Translations under genes and position numbers: made by a program
Assembly (NCBI GenBank): GCA_021324295.1
Contig: JAJPJJ010000126.1
Location: 1 to 64,000 of the forward strand
Direction: 5' to 3'
From: Bacillota bacterium
Lineage (GTDB): Bacteria > Sysuimicrobiota > Sysuimicrobiia > Sysuimicrobiales > Segetimicrobiaceae
DNA length: 64,000 nucleotides
In this document: piece by piece, positions 31,927 to 40,456 of the stretch
How the letters are laid out: each line of letters begins with the position of its first letter
How positions within the stretch are numbered: the stretch's first letter is position 1
The notes under the pieces: model-generated
Databases searched by the model: none
What the model was told of the DNA's origin: nothing
What the model saw: the letters and a program-made list of their open reading frames with translations, nothing else

Positions 31927-33030
31927 CTAGCGGTCCACGTCCGAGAGCACGATGTCGATGCTGCCGAGGATCGCGATCACGTCGGCGACCTTCCACCCCT
32001 TCATCATCTCGGTCAGCGCGTACAGGTTGCTGAACGACGGCGCCCGGATCTTGACCCGGTACGGCGTCTCCCCGCCGTCGCTGACCAGAAAGATCCCCAG
32101 GTCTCCCCGCGCCGACTCGGTGCGAACGTACACCTCGCCGCGCGGCGCCTTCATCGTCATCGGCACCCGGGTGCGGATCTCGCCCGGGGGGAGGCCGCGC
32201 AGGGCCTGCCGGATGATGCGCGCGGACTGGCGCATTTCCTCGAGGCGCACGCGGTACCGCGCAAAGCAGTCGCCCTCGCTCTGCACCGGCACGTCGAACT
32301 GCATGCGGTCGTACACTTCGTACGGCTCCTCCTTGCGCACGTCGAGGGCGATCCCGCTCGCGCGGGCCACCGGTCCGGAGGCGCCCATCGCGATCGCGTC
32401 GCGCCGGCTGATCACGCCCACGCCCCGCGTCCGCGCGAGGAAGATCGGGTTCGCGGTGAGCAGCGCGTCGTACTCGTCGACGCGCGGCAGGAAGTAATCG
32501 ACGAACCGCTGACACTGCTCCGCCCACCCCTCCGGGAGGTCGGCGTAGACGCCCCCGATCCGGTAGTACGCGTGGTGGAGACGGCCGCCCGTGACCTGCT
32601 CGAACAGGTCCATGATCATCTCGCGCTCGCGGAAGCACCACAGGAACACCGTCGTCGCGCCGAGGTCGATGCCCCAGGTGCCGAGCCACACCAGGTGGCT
32701 CGCGATCCGCTGCAACTCGTTCATGACGACGCGGATGTACCGGGCCCGCTCGGGCACCTCGATGCCGGCGAGCCGCTCCACGGCCAGACAGTACACTTCC
32801 TCGTTCTGGAGGGCGATCAGGTAGTCCATGCCCCGGTCGGTCAGCGACACGTTCTGGAAGTAGGTGCGGTGCTCCATCATCTTCTCGACCGAGGAGTGGA
32901 GGTAACCGATGTCCGGCTGCACCTCGATGATGTTCTCGCCGTCGAGCGTGACGACGAGGCGCAGCACCCCGTGCGTGCTGGGATGCTGCGGCCCCATGTT
33001 GAGCATGAGTTCTTCAGTCCGGAGCGCCAC
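31927..33030 (-). CDS. nuoD: NADH-quinone oxidoreductase subunit D
   Basis: The 367-residue protein matches the 49-kDa subunit, which descends from the [NiFe]-hydrogenase large subunit: NMGPQHPSTHGVLRLVVTLDGE, DIGYLHSSVEKMMEHRTYFQN, and RIGGVYADLPEGW. The C-terminus is VIAILGSIDIVLSDVDR. It forms the quinone pocket with NuoB. Two adjacent GTG codons (33033, 33030) follow AAGGGGGGAGG closely; an ATG at 33006 is the alternative start. It lies downstream of nuoB, separated by a 408-base region with repeat R3. Confidence 0.93.
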   Translation of the reverse strand: MALRTEELMLNMGPQHPSTHGVLRLVVTLDGENIIEVQPDIGYLHSSVEKMMEHRTYFQNVSLTDRGMDYLIALQNEEVYCLAVERLAGIEVPERARYIRVVMNELQRIASHLVWLGTWGIDLGATTVFLWCFREREMIMDLFEQVTGGRLHHAYYRIGGVYADLPEGWAEQCQRFVDYFLPRVDEYDALLTANPIFLARTRGVGVISRRDAIAMGASGPVARASGIALDVRKEEPYEVYDRMQFDVPVQSEGDCFARYRVRLEEMRQSARIIRQALRGLPPGEIRTRVPMTMKAPRGEVYVRTESARGDLGIFLVSDGGETPYRVKIRAPSFSNLYALTEMMKGWKVADVIAILGSIDIVLSDVDR

Positions 33031-33243
33031 CACCCTCCCCCCTTGAGTCCGGCCGGCGACCCGACGGCGCCGTGGGAACGAGGGTCTTCCCCCCGCTCCG
33101 CACCCGGGCGATCTCCGCGAACGCCCTGCCGCCGGTGGTTGTGCGATCGGTCCAGCCCCGCCCGTCACGGCACCGGGGTCCGCCGCGGAACGCCCGGCTC
33201 GCCCCGCTCCTGCGCGCACCGCCGGGAGGCGGCGGCGCCTCCC

Positions 33244-33438
33244 CTCGTGCGTGCCCTCCGACGTCCGGCGAAGGGGGAGCGGGACGGATCGGCCGCGGGG
33301 GTGCCCCGCGCGTCCGGTCGCGGAACGGCGTCCCGCCCCGACGAGTCGCGGGAGCGCGGCGACTCGTCGGGGGGCCCGAGAGAGCGCGCACGGCAGGGCC
33401 GGCGCGTCCCCCCGTCGACAGCGCGCGGCGCTGCTGCA
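33244..33438 (-). repeat. Interspersed hairpin element, copy R3
   Basis: Directly follows the nuoB stop. It has a perfect 14-bp stem CCCCGACGAGTCGC / GCGACTCGTCGGGG (33336-33349, 33359-33372) with loop GGGAGCGCG, flanked by ACGGATCGGCCGCGGGGG, GTCGCGGAACGGCGTCCC and CCGTCGACAGCGCGCG. The rest of the gap 33034-33438 is GC-rich and has no gene that I can support. Confidence 0.7.
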
Positions 33439-34041
33439 CTAGCGGGGCTGCGCGGCGAGCGCCGCGGCGGCCTGCCGCCGCAGGAACGGCTCCTTCTTGA
33501 TCTGCTCCTGCAGCTTCAGGATGCCTTCGATCAGCGCTTCCGGCCGCGGCGGGCATCCCGGGACGTACACGTCGACCGGCACCACCTGGTCGATGCCCTT
33601 GATGATCGAGTAGTTATCGTAGTAGAAGGGGCCGCCGCAGGTGGCGCACGAGCCCATCGAGATCACGTACTTGGGCTCGGGCATCTGCTCCCACAGCCGC
33701 CGGACGATCACGGCCATCTTGTACGTGGCGCGGCCGGCCACGATCATGAGGTCCGCCTGCCGGGGCGTCGCCCGCGGGATCACCCCGAGCCGGTCGAGGT
33801 CGAACCGGCTCGCGAACGCGGCCATCATCTCGATCGCGCAGCAGGCCAGGCCGAACGTGAGCGGCCACAGGGAGGCCGCCCGGCCCCAGTTGAGGGCCGC
33901 CTCGACGGTCGTCAGGATGAGCCCCCCGCCGGGCAGGCTGTCCAGGATCTCGACGGCCTCGGCGATCGGCGCGATCTGGCTCTTCCGCGCGGGCAGCTCT
34001 GCGGGCGCGCCCGACGGTGTCTCGGCGAATCCGGTCGACAT
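33439..34041 (-). CDS. nuoB: NADH-quinone oxidoreductase subunit B
   Basis: The 200-residue protein holds the N2 cluster ligands: the tandem Cys pair in [12 protein letters not shown], then [13 protein letters not shown] and [18 protein letters not shown]2 passes electrons to quinone. It has an extended N-terminus (~45 residues) before the fold. A GAGGAGAGG site precedes the ATG at 34041, and a promoter lies at 34095-34124. nuoA, usually directly upstream, is absent; the next upstream gene is sufU. Confidence 0.93.
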   Translation of the reverse strand: MSTGFAETPSGAPAELPARKSQIAPIAEAVEILDSLPGGGLILTTVEAALNWGRAASLWPLTFGLACCAIEMMAAFASRFDLDRLGVIPRATPRQADLMIVAGRATYKMAVIVRRLWEQMPEPKYVISMGSCATCGGPFYYDNYSIIKGIDQVVPVDVYVPGCPPRPEALIEGILKLQEQIKKEPFLRRQAAAALAAQPR

Positions 34042-34094
34042 ACACCCTCTCCTCGCTCGGCTCAGCGTCCCCCTCTGGGCCTGAGCTCGCCACT

Positions 34095-34124
34095 ACCGTA
34101 ACACGCGGGCAGGGGGCCCGCAAA
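34095..34124 (-). promoter_or_regulatory. Promoter of the nuoB-D-I-C cluster
   Basis: On the minus strand: TTTGCG (34124-34119), 18 bp, TACGGT (34100-34095). It is a moderate match. It separates nuo from the suf operon, which ends at 34169. Confidence 0.45.
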
Positions 34125-34168
34125 CGGGCGCGCCGGCGCCGCTGTCCTGCCGCACCGTCGCGGCCGCG

Positions 34169-34597
34169 CTACCCGGGTCGCAGCTCGTCGAGCGCCAGCT
34201 CCAGGGTCACCCAGGAGAGCGTTGCACACTTCACCCGCACGGGAAACTTGCGCACGCCCTGGAGCGCCTCGAGGTCGCCGAGCGAGTCGGCCGCCGGCGC
34301 CTCGCCGTGCATCATCGCCTTGAACGCGGCGATCAGGCGCACGACTTCCTCGACCGGCTTGCCCTTGACCTGCTCGGTCATCATCGATGCGGAGGCCTGG
34401 CTGATCGAGCAGCCCTTCCCCTGGAAGCGGATATCCTCGACGATCCCGCCGCGGACGCGCAGCGAGATGCGAAGCTCGTCGCCGCACAGCGGGTTGGCGC
34501 CGTCGCGCGTGATGTCGGCGGGCTCCAGGACGCCCCGGTTCCGGGGGTGGGTGTAGTGGTCCAAGATGACCTCGCGATACAGCTCATCGAGCGACAC
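34169..34597 (-). CDS. sufU: SufU zinc-dependent sulfurtransferase
   Basis: The 142-residue protein has the three conserved Cys of SufU: NPLCGDELR, GKGCSISQASASMM and VKCATLSW. SufU takes the persulfide from SufS and passes it to the SufBCD scaffold. A GTG at 34597 preceded by GGGAG starts inside the end of sufS (14-base overlap), so the pair is coupled. It is the last gene of the suf operon. It starts DELYREVILDHYTHPRNRG, the classic NifU_N opening. Confidence 0.93.
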   Translation of the reverse strand: MSLDELYREVILDHYTHPRNRGVLEPADITRDGANPLCGDELRISLRVRGGIVEDIRFQGKGCSISQASASMMTEQVKGKPVEEVVRLIAAFKAMMHGEAPAADSLGDLEALQGVRKFPVRVKCATLSWVTLELALDELRPG

Positions 34598-35813
34598 TGA
34601 ACAGCTCCCTCGTCTTGAGGAGCGCCCGGGCGAGCACGTCGATCTCCTCCGGGATCGTGTACACGTAGAAGCTGGCGCGCGCCGAGGCGCCGATGCCGAG
34701 CTTCCGGTGGAGCGGCTTCGTACAGTGGTGGCCGGCCCGCACGCAGACGCCCTCGGTGTCCAGGACCTGCGAGATGTCGTGGGGGTGTATGTCGTCCATC
34801 CAGAACGACACGACGCCGCCACGCTCATCGACGCCCGGGCCGAGGATGTGGAGCCCGGGGATCTCCCGCAGGCGCTCCATCGCGTAGGCGGTAATCTCCC
34901 GCTCATGGGCCGCCACCGCGTCCATGCCCAGGCGCTCCAGGTAATCGATCGCCGCTCCGAGCCCGATCGCGCCCCCGACGTTCGGGGTGCCGGCCTCGAA
35001 CTTCCACGGCACCTCGTTCCACGTGGCGCGATCGAGCCAGACGTCGCTGATCATCTCGCCGCCGCCGAGGAAGGGGTCCATCTCCTCGAGGAGCGGGCGG
35101 CGCGCCCACAGCCCGCCGATGCCCATCGGGGCCAGCATCTTGTGCCCGGTAAACCCGAAGAAGTCGCAGCCGAGGGCCCGGACGTCGACGGGGCGGTGGG
35201 GCGCGCTCTGGGCGCCGTCCACGATGACGAGCGCGCCGCACGCGTGCGCGCGGCGCGTCACCTCCGCCACCGGGTTCACGGTGCCGAACGTGTTGCTCAC
35301 GTGCACGAGCGCGACGATGCGGGTCCGCTCGGTCAGCAGGCGATCCAACTCGTCCAGGATGAGGCGGCCCTGGTCGTCGAACGGGATGTGCCGCAGCCGC
35401 GCGCCCCGCTCCTGCGCGACGAGCTGCCACGGCACCAGGTCGCTGTGGTGCTCCATCTCCGTCGTGAGGATCTCGTCCCCCGGCCGCAGGTGCCGCCGGC
35501 CCCACGCGTAGGCCACCAGGTTGAGCGCCTCGGTGACGTTGCGCGTGAAGACGATCTCGTCCGGGCCCGCCGCGCCGAGGAACCGCGCCACCGCGGCCCG
35601 CGCCGCCTCGTACTCCGCGGTCGCGCGCTCCGCGATCGAGTACACGCCCCGGTGCACGTTCGCGTTGTACTCCTCGTAGTAGCGCCTGACCGCGTCGAGC
35701 ACCTGTCGGGGCTTCTGCGACGTGGCCGCGCTGTCCAGGTACACGAGGGGCTTGCCGTTGACCCGCTGCCCCAGGATCGGGAAATCCTCGCGGATCGTCG
35801 CCGGGATTCCCAT
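34584..35813 (-). CDS. sufS: Cysteine desulfurase SufS
   Basis: The 409-residue PLP enzyme has VYLDSAATSQKP, TEMEHHSDLVPWQ, the PLP Lys in FGFTGHKMLAPMG, and the persulfide Cys in VRAGHHCTKPLH (group II desulfurase). It releases sulfur from cysteine for cluster assembly. AAGGAGG precedes the ATG at 35813. It follows the Rieske gene by ~90 bases and overlaps sufU. Confidence 0.95.
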   Translation of the reverse strand: MGIPATIREDFPILGQRVNGKPLVYLDSAATSQKPRQVLDAVRRYYEEYNANVHRGVYSIAERATAEYEAARAAVARFLGAAGPDEIVFTRNVTEALNLVAYAWGRRHLRPGDEILTTEMEHHSDLVPWQLVAQERGARLRHIPFDDQGRLILDELDRLLTERTRIVALVHVSNTFGTVNPVAEVTRRAHACGALVIVDGAQSAPHRPVDVRALGCDFFGFTGHKMLAPMGIGGLWARRPLLEEMDPFLGGGEMISDVWLDRATWNEVPWKFEAGTPNVGGAIGLGAAIDYLERLGMDAVAAHEREITAYAMERLREIPGLHILGPGVDERGGVVSFWMDDIHPHDISQVLDTEGVCVRAGHHCTKPLHRKLGIGASARASFYVYTIPEEIDVLARALLKTRELFSVAR

Positions 35814-35902
35814 CGCTGCGCCTCCTTGTGTCACATGCCCGTGCTGTAGACCCCGCGGCGCGGGCCCGGCTCCTGCGGGCGTGCCGCATATCCCCGGCCG
35901 GC

Positions 35903-36247
35903 CTACCTCCGGTGCGGAAGGCCGGTGGGCTTCTGCGCCTCCGTGGCGACGAACACCTCGCCGCCCTCTACCTTGACCGGAAAGACCGCGACCGACCGCA
36001 CCGCCGGCAGCGACAGCACCCGGCCTGTCTTCACGTTGAACCGCGAGCCGTGCTTCGGACAGACGAGCACCTCGCCGGACAGGCCCCCGGCGCTGAGGGA
36101 CGCCTCCTCGTGCGTGCAGGTGTCCTCGACCGCGAAGAACTCGCCGTCCACGTTGGCGAGGGCGACGGCGTGGCCCGCCACCTCGACCCGCCTGACGGTC
36201 CCGGGCGGCACGTCGCCCGTGCGCGCCACACGCACAAACTCCGTCAC
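35903..36247 (-). CDS. Rieske-type [2Fe-2S] ferredoxin in the suf operon
   Basis: The 114-residue protein has the Rieske ligands CTHEEASL and CPKHGSRFN (CxH...CxxH). This is the soluble type known from dioxygenase ferredoxins and NirD-like proteins. It could supply electrons for cluster assembly. Its GTG start overlaps the sufD stop (GTGA). A Rieske gene between sufD and sufS is seen in actinobacterial-type operons, so its place in the operon is not novel in itself. Confidence 0.9.
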   Translation of the reverse strand: MTEFVRVARTGDVPPGTVRRVEVAGHAVALANVDGEFFAVEDTCTHEEASLSAGGLSGEVLVCPKHGSRFNVKTGRVLSLPAVRSVAVFPVKVEGGEVFVATEAQKPTGLPHRR

Positions 36248-37572
36248 GTCCCCATCACCATCTTCTGCGCGATCGCCTCGCTGAGCCGCCGCCGGACCGT
36301 CTCCAGCGGGATCCGGTCGAAGATCTCCGCGAAGAACCCGTCCACCATCATCCGGACCGCGACCGGCCGGGGGAGGCCGCGACTCATCAGGTAGAAGATC
36401 TGGTCCTCGTTCAGCCGGCTCGTGCTGGCGCCGTGCGTGCACCGCAGGTCGTTCGCCATGATCTCCAGCTTCGGCATGCTGTCCGCCCGCGCCCCGTCGG
36501 AGAGGATCAGGTTCCGGTTGAGCTGGAACGCGTTGGTCTTCTGGGCGCCGTAGTCGGCGCGGATCAGCCCGGCGAACACCGAGCGCGCCTGATCCTTGAG
36601 CGCGCCCTTGTACAGCAGGTCGCTCGTCGTGTTGGGGGCGGCGTGCTCCTGCAGCGTGTGGTAATCGAAGTGCTGGCTGCCGTCCCCAAACAGGACGCCG
36701 AGCATCTCCGAGGTGCCCCCCGGCCCCACGAGGCGCGACTCGACGTTGGTCTTCACGAGCGCGCCCCCGAACGCGCCCATGACCGTGCTGACCGTGGTGT
36801 CCCGCGCGAGGACCGTGCGCACGATCCCCAGCTCCCAGACGCTCGGGCCCCAATGCTGGAGGTGGACGTAGCGGACCTGCGCCCCGTCCCGCGGGATCAA
36901 CTCCACCGCGTGGTTCACGAGCGTTCGGGCCTTCCCCGGCGCGGAGCCGGCGAGCTCCACCAGGGTGACCCGGCTCTGCTCATCGGCCACGACGAGCGTG
37001 TGCGGCATGTACGCCACGCCCTCCCGGCCCAGCCACGTCCCCACGACGAGCGGCAGGTCGACCTCCACGCCGCGGGGCACGTAGAGGAATGTGCCTCCGC
37101 TCCAGAGGGCGGCGTGGAGCGCGCGGAACTTGTTCTCGTCCCCCCGCACCACGGACCCCAGGTGCTCCTGCACGAGGTCGGGGTGGGTGCGCGCCGCCGC
37201 GCTCAGCGAGGTGAACACCACGCCGCCGCGGGCGAGCTCCGTCGCGACCCGCTCGCCGACCTGGAGGCCGTCCACGACGAGTCGCAGCCCGGCGGCCTGG
37301 GCGGGGTCGCCCACCAGCGCCATGAGCGGGGCCGGCGGCTTGCTCTTGGCCGCGGCAAAGGCGAGAGGCGCGTGCGCGTCCAGGTCCAAGCCGCTCAGGT
37401 CGGTCCGCCGCCACTCCTCGTCGGACGGTTGGGGCAGCGGCAGCCGGACGAACGCCTCCCACGCCGCGAGGCGGCGCTCGAGGAGCCACGCCGGCTCCCC
37501 GGCGGCCTCGCTCTGCCGCACGACGAGGTCGCGGCTCAGGGTCGTGGTCGTCACAGGTTGGGGCTCGCTCAC
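36244..37572 (-). CDS. sufD: SufD, Fe-S cluster assembly scaffold subunit
   Basis: The 442-residue protein has an N-terminal helical part (WLLERRLAAWEAFVRLPLPQPSDEEWRRTDL) and a right-handed beta-helix typical of SufB/SufD, ending with ALKDQARSVFAGLIRADYGAQKTNAFQLNRNL, CTHGASTSRLNEDQIFYLMSRG. It forms the SufBCD complex. The GTG at 37572 (VSEPQPV) is chosen because GGAGG lies 6 nt upstream; an in-frame TTG at 37596 is rejected. It is preceded by a 78-bp tandem repeat array. Confidence 0.93.
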   Translation of the reverse strand: MSEPQPVTTTTLSRDLVVRQSEAAGEPAWLLERRLAAWEAFVRLPLPQPSDEEWRRTDLSGLDLDAHAPLAFAAAKSKPPAPLMALVGDPAQAAGLRLVVDGLQVGERVATELARGGVVFTSLSAAARTHPDLVQEHLGSVVRGDENKFRALHAALWSGGTFLYVPRGVEVDLPLVVGTWLGREGVAYMPHTLVVADEQSRVTLVELAGSAPGKARTLVNHAVELIPRDGAQVRYVHLQHWGPSVWELGIVRTVLARDTTVSTVMGAFGGALVKTNVESRLVGPGGTSEMLGVLFGDGSQHFDYHTLQEHAAPNTTSDLLYKGALKDQARSVFAGLIRADYGAQKTNAFQLNRNLILSDGARADSMPKLEIMANDLRCTHGASTSRLNEDQIFYLMSRGLPRPVAVRMMVDGFFAEIFDRIPLETVRRRLSEAIAQKMVMGT

Positions 37573-37595
37573 GCGCATCCTCCGATTGTGATTCA

Positions 37596-37890
37596 AAGGC
37601 CCGGGCCCCCAGCGGCCGGGGCACCACGCTGCACGTCCCTTGCCGTTTCCCCACGTGCGGCGCCCGGGGTCTCAAGGCCCGGGCCCCCAGCGGCCGGGGC
37701 ACCACGCTGCACGTCCCTTGCCGTTTCCCCACGTGCGGCGCCCGGGGTCTCAAGGCCCGGGCCCCCAGCGGCCGGGGCGTCACGCTTCACGTCCCTTGCC
37801 GTTTCCCCACGTGCGGCGCCCGGGTCTCAAGGCCCGGGCCCCCAGCGGCCGGGGCACCACGCTGCACGTCCCTTGCCGTCGGCCCACGTC
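37596..37890 (-). repeat. 78-bp tandem direct repeats (about 3.7 copies) between sufB and sufD
   Basis: Units begin at 37596, 37674, 37752 (78 bp each) and 37829 (after a 77-bp unit), nearly identical. They include GGCCCGGGCC, ACGTCCCTTGCCGTTTCCCC and CACGTG palindromes. The last unit is partial. No protein can be read through because the third unit loses one base. The gap 37573-38033 otherwise holds a hairpin at 37956. A relict single copy may lie at 60797-60830. Confidence 0.85.
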
Positions 37891-37955
37891 GCGGGACGTG
37901 CGACCGCCTCTTCGCCGCGTCGGGGCACCGCGGGGCCGGGCCGTCCACGGTCGAA

Positions 37956-37981
37956 GAGGGCAGGGCTCGCGCCCTGCCCTC
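37956..37981 (-). terminator. 11-bp hairpin with GNRA loop after sufB
   Basis: The arms GAGGGCAGGGC / GCCCTGCCCTC pair perfectly. On the transcribed (minus) strand the loop is GCGA, a GNRA tetraloop. It lies ~50 bases after the sufB stop. No U-run follows. It probably stabilises the upstream sufCB mRNA or weakens readthrough into sufD. Confidence 0.5.
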
Positions 37982-38033
37982 CCGCTTACGCCCGAGCACG
38001 CGGGCGCGCCTGGGACCGCGGCACCATCGCCCG

Positions 38034-39440
38034 CTACCCGACAGATCCCTCCATCTCGAGCGCGATCAGGCGGTTCAGCTCGACGCTGTACTCCATCGGC
38101 AGCTCGCGGGAGATCGGCTCGATGAACCCGCGGACGATCATGTTCATCGCCTCGTCCTGGTTGATCCCGCGGCTCATCAGGTAGAAGAGCTGCTCGTCCG
38201 AGACCTTGGAGACGGTCGCCTCGTGCGTGACCTGGACGTCGTCCTCGTCGATCTCCATCGTCGGGTACGTGTCGGACCGGGACTGCTCGTCCAGGATCAA
38301 CGCGTCGCACCGCACCGCGCACTTGCTCCCCCGCGCCCCCGGGTACACCTTCACGAGGCCCCGGTAGCCCGCGCGCCCGCCGTTCTTGCTGATCGACTTG
38401 CTCACGACCGACGAGGTCGTGTACGGGGCGGCGTGGATCACCTTGCCGCCGGGGTCCTGGTGCTGGCCGTTCCCGGCGAAGGCGACCGAGAGGATCTCGG
38501 CCTTGGCGCCGGGCTCCAGCATGTACACGCTCGGGTACTTCATCGTCACCTTGCTGCCGAGGTTGCCGTCCACCCACTCCATCGTGGCGTCCCGGTAGGC
38601 CACCGCCCGCTTGGTGACGAGGTTGTAGACGTTCTTCGACCAGTTCTGGATCGTCGTGTACCGGACCCGGGCGCCCTCCTTCACGATGATCTCCACCACC
38701 GCGCTGTGGAGCGAGTCGGTCGTGTAGATCGGGGCGGTGCACCCCTCGACGTAGTGGACGTAGGACCCCGGCTCGGCGATGATGAGCGTTCGCTCGAACT
38801 GGCCCATGTTCTGGGCGTTGATCCGGAAGTACGCCTGCAGCGGGATCGTGACGTGCACGCCCTCCGGCACGTACACGAACGAGCCGCCGCTCCACACCGC
38901 GCTGTTGAGCGCGGCGAACTTGTTGTCCTCGGGGGGGACGACCGTGCCGAAGTACTCGCGGACGATGTCCGGGTGCTCCCTGAGGCCGGAGTCCATGTCC
39001 AGGAAGATCACGCCCTGCTTCGTCCACTCCTCCCGCAGGCTGTGGTAGACGACCTCGCTCTCGTACTGCGCGCCCACGCCGGCGAGGAACTTCTTCTCCG
39101 CCTCGGGGATGCCCAGCCGGTCGAAGGTCCTCTTGATGTTCTCCGGCACCTCGTCCCAGCTCTTCCCCTGCTTCTCCGTGGGCTTCACGTAGTAGTAGAT
39201 GTCGTCGAAGTGGATCGTGCTCAGATCCGCGCCCCACGTGGGCATCGGCTTCTTCTCGAAGACGCCGAGCGAGTGGAGCCGGAACGCCCGCATCCAGTCC
39301 GGCTCCTCCTTCATGTGGGAGATCATCTCCACGACGTCGCGGTCCAGGCCCTTGCGGGACTTGAACGCGTACTGCTCCGGGTCGCGGAACCCCCACTTGT
39401 ACTGGTCGAGATCGATGCCGAGCGGATTGGCGACTGCCAC
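38034..39440 (-). CDS. sufB: SufB, Fe-S cluster assembly scaffold subunit
   Basis: The 468-residue protein matches SufB across its length: [37 protein letters not shown] at the N-terminus, [50 protein letters not shown] with the cluster-assembly Cys, and [37 protein letters not shown] near the end. It is the site of cluster assembly with SufC and SufD. GAGGAGGGG precedes the GTG at 39440, 12 bases after sufC. Confidence 0.96.
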   Translation of the reverse strand: MAVANPLGIDLDQYKWGFRDPEQYAFKSRKGLDRDVVEMISHMKEEPDWMRAFRLHSLGVFEKKPMPTWGADLSTIHFDDIYYYVKPTEKQGKSWDEVPENIKRTFDRLGIPEAEKKFLAGVGAQYESEVVYHSLREEWTKQGVIFLDMDSGLREHPDIVREYFGTVVPPEDNKFAALNSAVWSGGSFVYVPEGVHVTIPLQAYFRINAQNMGQFERTLIIAEPGSYVHYVEGCTAPIYTTDSLHSAVVEIIVKEGARVRYTTIQNWSKNVYNLVTKRAVAYRDATMEWVDGNLGSKVTMKYPSVYMLEPGAKAEILSVAFAGNGQHQDPGGKVIHAAPYTTSSVVSKSISKNGGRAGYRGLVKVYPGARGSKCAVRCDALILDEQSRSDTYPTMEIDEDDVQVTHEATVSKVSDEQLFYLMSRGINQDEAMNMIVRGFIEPISRELPMEYSVELNRLIALEMEGSVG

Positions 39441-39452
39441 GGTATCCCCTCC

Positions 39453-40289
39453 TCAGTGTCTCACCCAGAACACTTTGCCGGCGCTGCGGACCTCGCCTTC
39501 GCCGGCCACCTCGGCGGCGACCTGCTCGTACTGGGCGCGGATCCCGTCGTACCCGATGCGGTCGAGCTCGTCGGCCAGCTCCGCATCGCCGGAGGTCACG
39601 ATCCGGCCGTCGAACATCACGTGCACCTGCGTCGGCCTGATGTACTTCAGGATGCGGGGGTAGTGCGTGATCACGAGCACGCCCATCTGCCGCCCGGAGT
39701 GCTCGTACATCCGGTTGACGCCGGCCGCCACGATCTTGACCGCGTCCACGTCGAGGCCGGAGTCGGTCTCGTCCATGATCGCGATCTCCGGCTCGAGCAC
39801 CGCCATCTGCAGGATCTCCGCGCGCTTCTTCTCGCCGCCGCTGAACCCCTCGTTCACGTACCGGCCGAGGATCGCCGGGTCGATCTGGAGCTCCTCGACC
39901 TTGCCGCGCACGAGCTTCTGGAACTCGGCGAGGCTCATGAGCTGGTCCTTCTCGTACCCCCGCCGCGCGCTCACCGCCGTCCGCAGGAAGCTTGCCATCG
40001 TCACGCCGGGGATGCTGACGGGGTACTGGAACGCGATGAAGAGCCCCTTCCGGGCCCGCTCGTCCGGCGCCATCGCGAGGAGGTCCTCCCCCTTGTAGAG
40101 CACCTCCCCTTTGATGACCTGGTAGAAGGGGTTGCCCATCAGCACGTTGGCCAGCGTGCTCTTGCCGGACCCGTTGGGGCCCATCAGCGCGTGGATCTCC
40201 CCGGACCGCACGGTCAGGCTGGCGCCCTTCAGGATGACCTTGTCTTCGACCTGCGCCCACAGGTCCGTGATCCCGAGCTCTGCCGCCAT
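39453..40289 (-). CDS. sufC: SufC, ABC-type ATPase of Fe-S assembly
   Basis: The 278-residue protein has Walker A GPNGSGKST, the signature SGGEKKR, Walker B IAIMDETDSGLD, and ITHYPRIL. It opens the SufBCD complex with ATP. The ATG at 40289 has GGAGGG just upstream and begins with the family start (AELGITDLWAQV). An in-frame ATG at 40400 would add 37 low-complexity residues and is rejected. It is first in the suf operon, with a strong promoter and a palindromic operator. Confidence 0.95.
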   Translation of the reverse strand: MAAELGITDLWAQVEDKVILKGASLTVRSGEIHALMGPNGSGKSTLANVLMGNPFYQVIKGEVLYKGEDLLAMAPDERARKGLFIAFQYPVSIPGVTMASFLRTAVSARRGYEKDQLMSLAEFQKLVRGKVEELQIDPAILGRYVNEGFSGGEKKRAEILQMAVLEPEIAIMDETDSGLDVDAVKIVAAGVNRMYEHSGRQMGVLVITHYPRILKYIRPTQVHVMFDGRIVTSGDAELADELDRIGYDGIRAQYEQVAAEVAGEGEVRSAGKVFWVRH

Positions 40290-40385
40290 CCGTCCCTCCG
40301 CCTGCGCGCCCACCGCCCCGCGCACGGACGCCACCCGGTACCGTCGCACGCGGGGGCCGGGATGACATGGGCCGGGGCGATTCTC

Positions 40386-40398
40386 GACTAACTTAGTC
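40386..40398. promoter_or_regulatory. Palindromic operator of the suf operon
   Basis: GACTAACTTAGTC is a perfect 6-1-6 inverted repeat covering the predicted transcription start of sufC. It does not match Fur or the cyanobacterial SufR box that I know. An Rrf2/IscR- or SufR-like regulator encoded elsewhere is likely. Confidence 0.5.
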
Positions 40399-40404
40399 AT
40401 GTTT

Positions 40405-40434
40405 AGTATAGGCGCCGGGGCCCAGCTATGTCAA
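40405..40434 (-). promoter_or_regulatory. Promoter of the suf operon
   Basis: On the minus strand: perfect TTGACA (40434-40429), 18 bp, TATACT (40410-40405). The leader to sufC is ~110 bases. It lies between pyrE and sufC, so suf is an independent transcription unit. Confidence 0.8.
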
Positions 40435-40456
40435 TCGAGAACTTGCGTAACTTTGC

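Noticed and set aside
37596-37890. The tandem repeats as a CRISPR array
   Set aside because: The units are contiguous 78-bp copies with no unique spacers, and no cas genes are near.
37596-37890. The tandem repeats as a 26-residue repeat protein
   Set aside because: The third unit lacks one base, which breaks every frame, and the sufD start with its ribosome site lies right after the array.
40290-40400. A leaderless, N-terminally extended SufC starting at 40400
   Set aside because: The extra 37 residues are low-complexity. The ATG at 40289 has a good ribosome site and the normal family start. The ATG at 40400 overlaps the operator palindrome.
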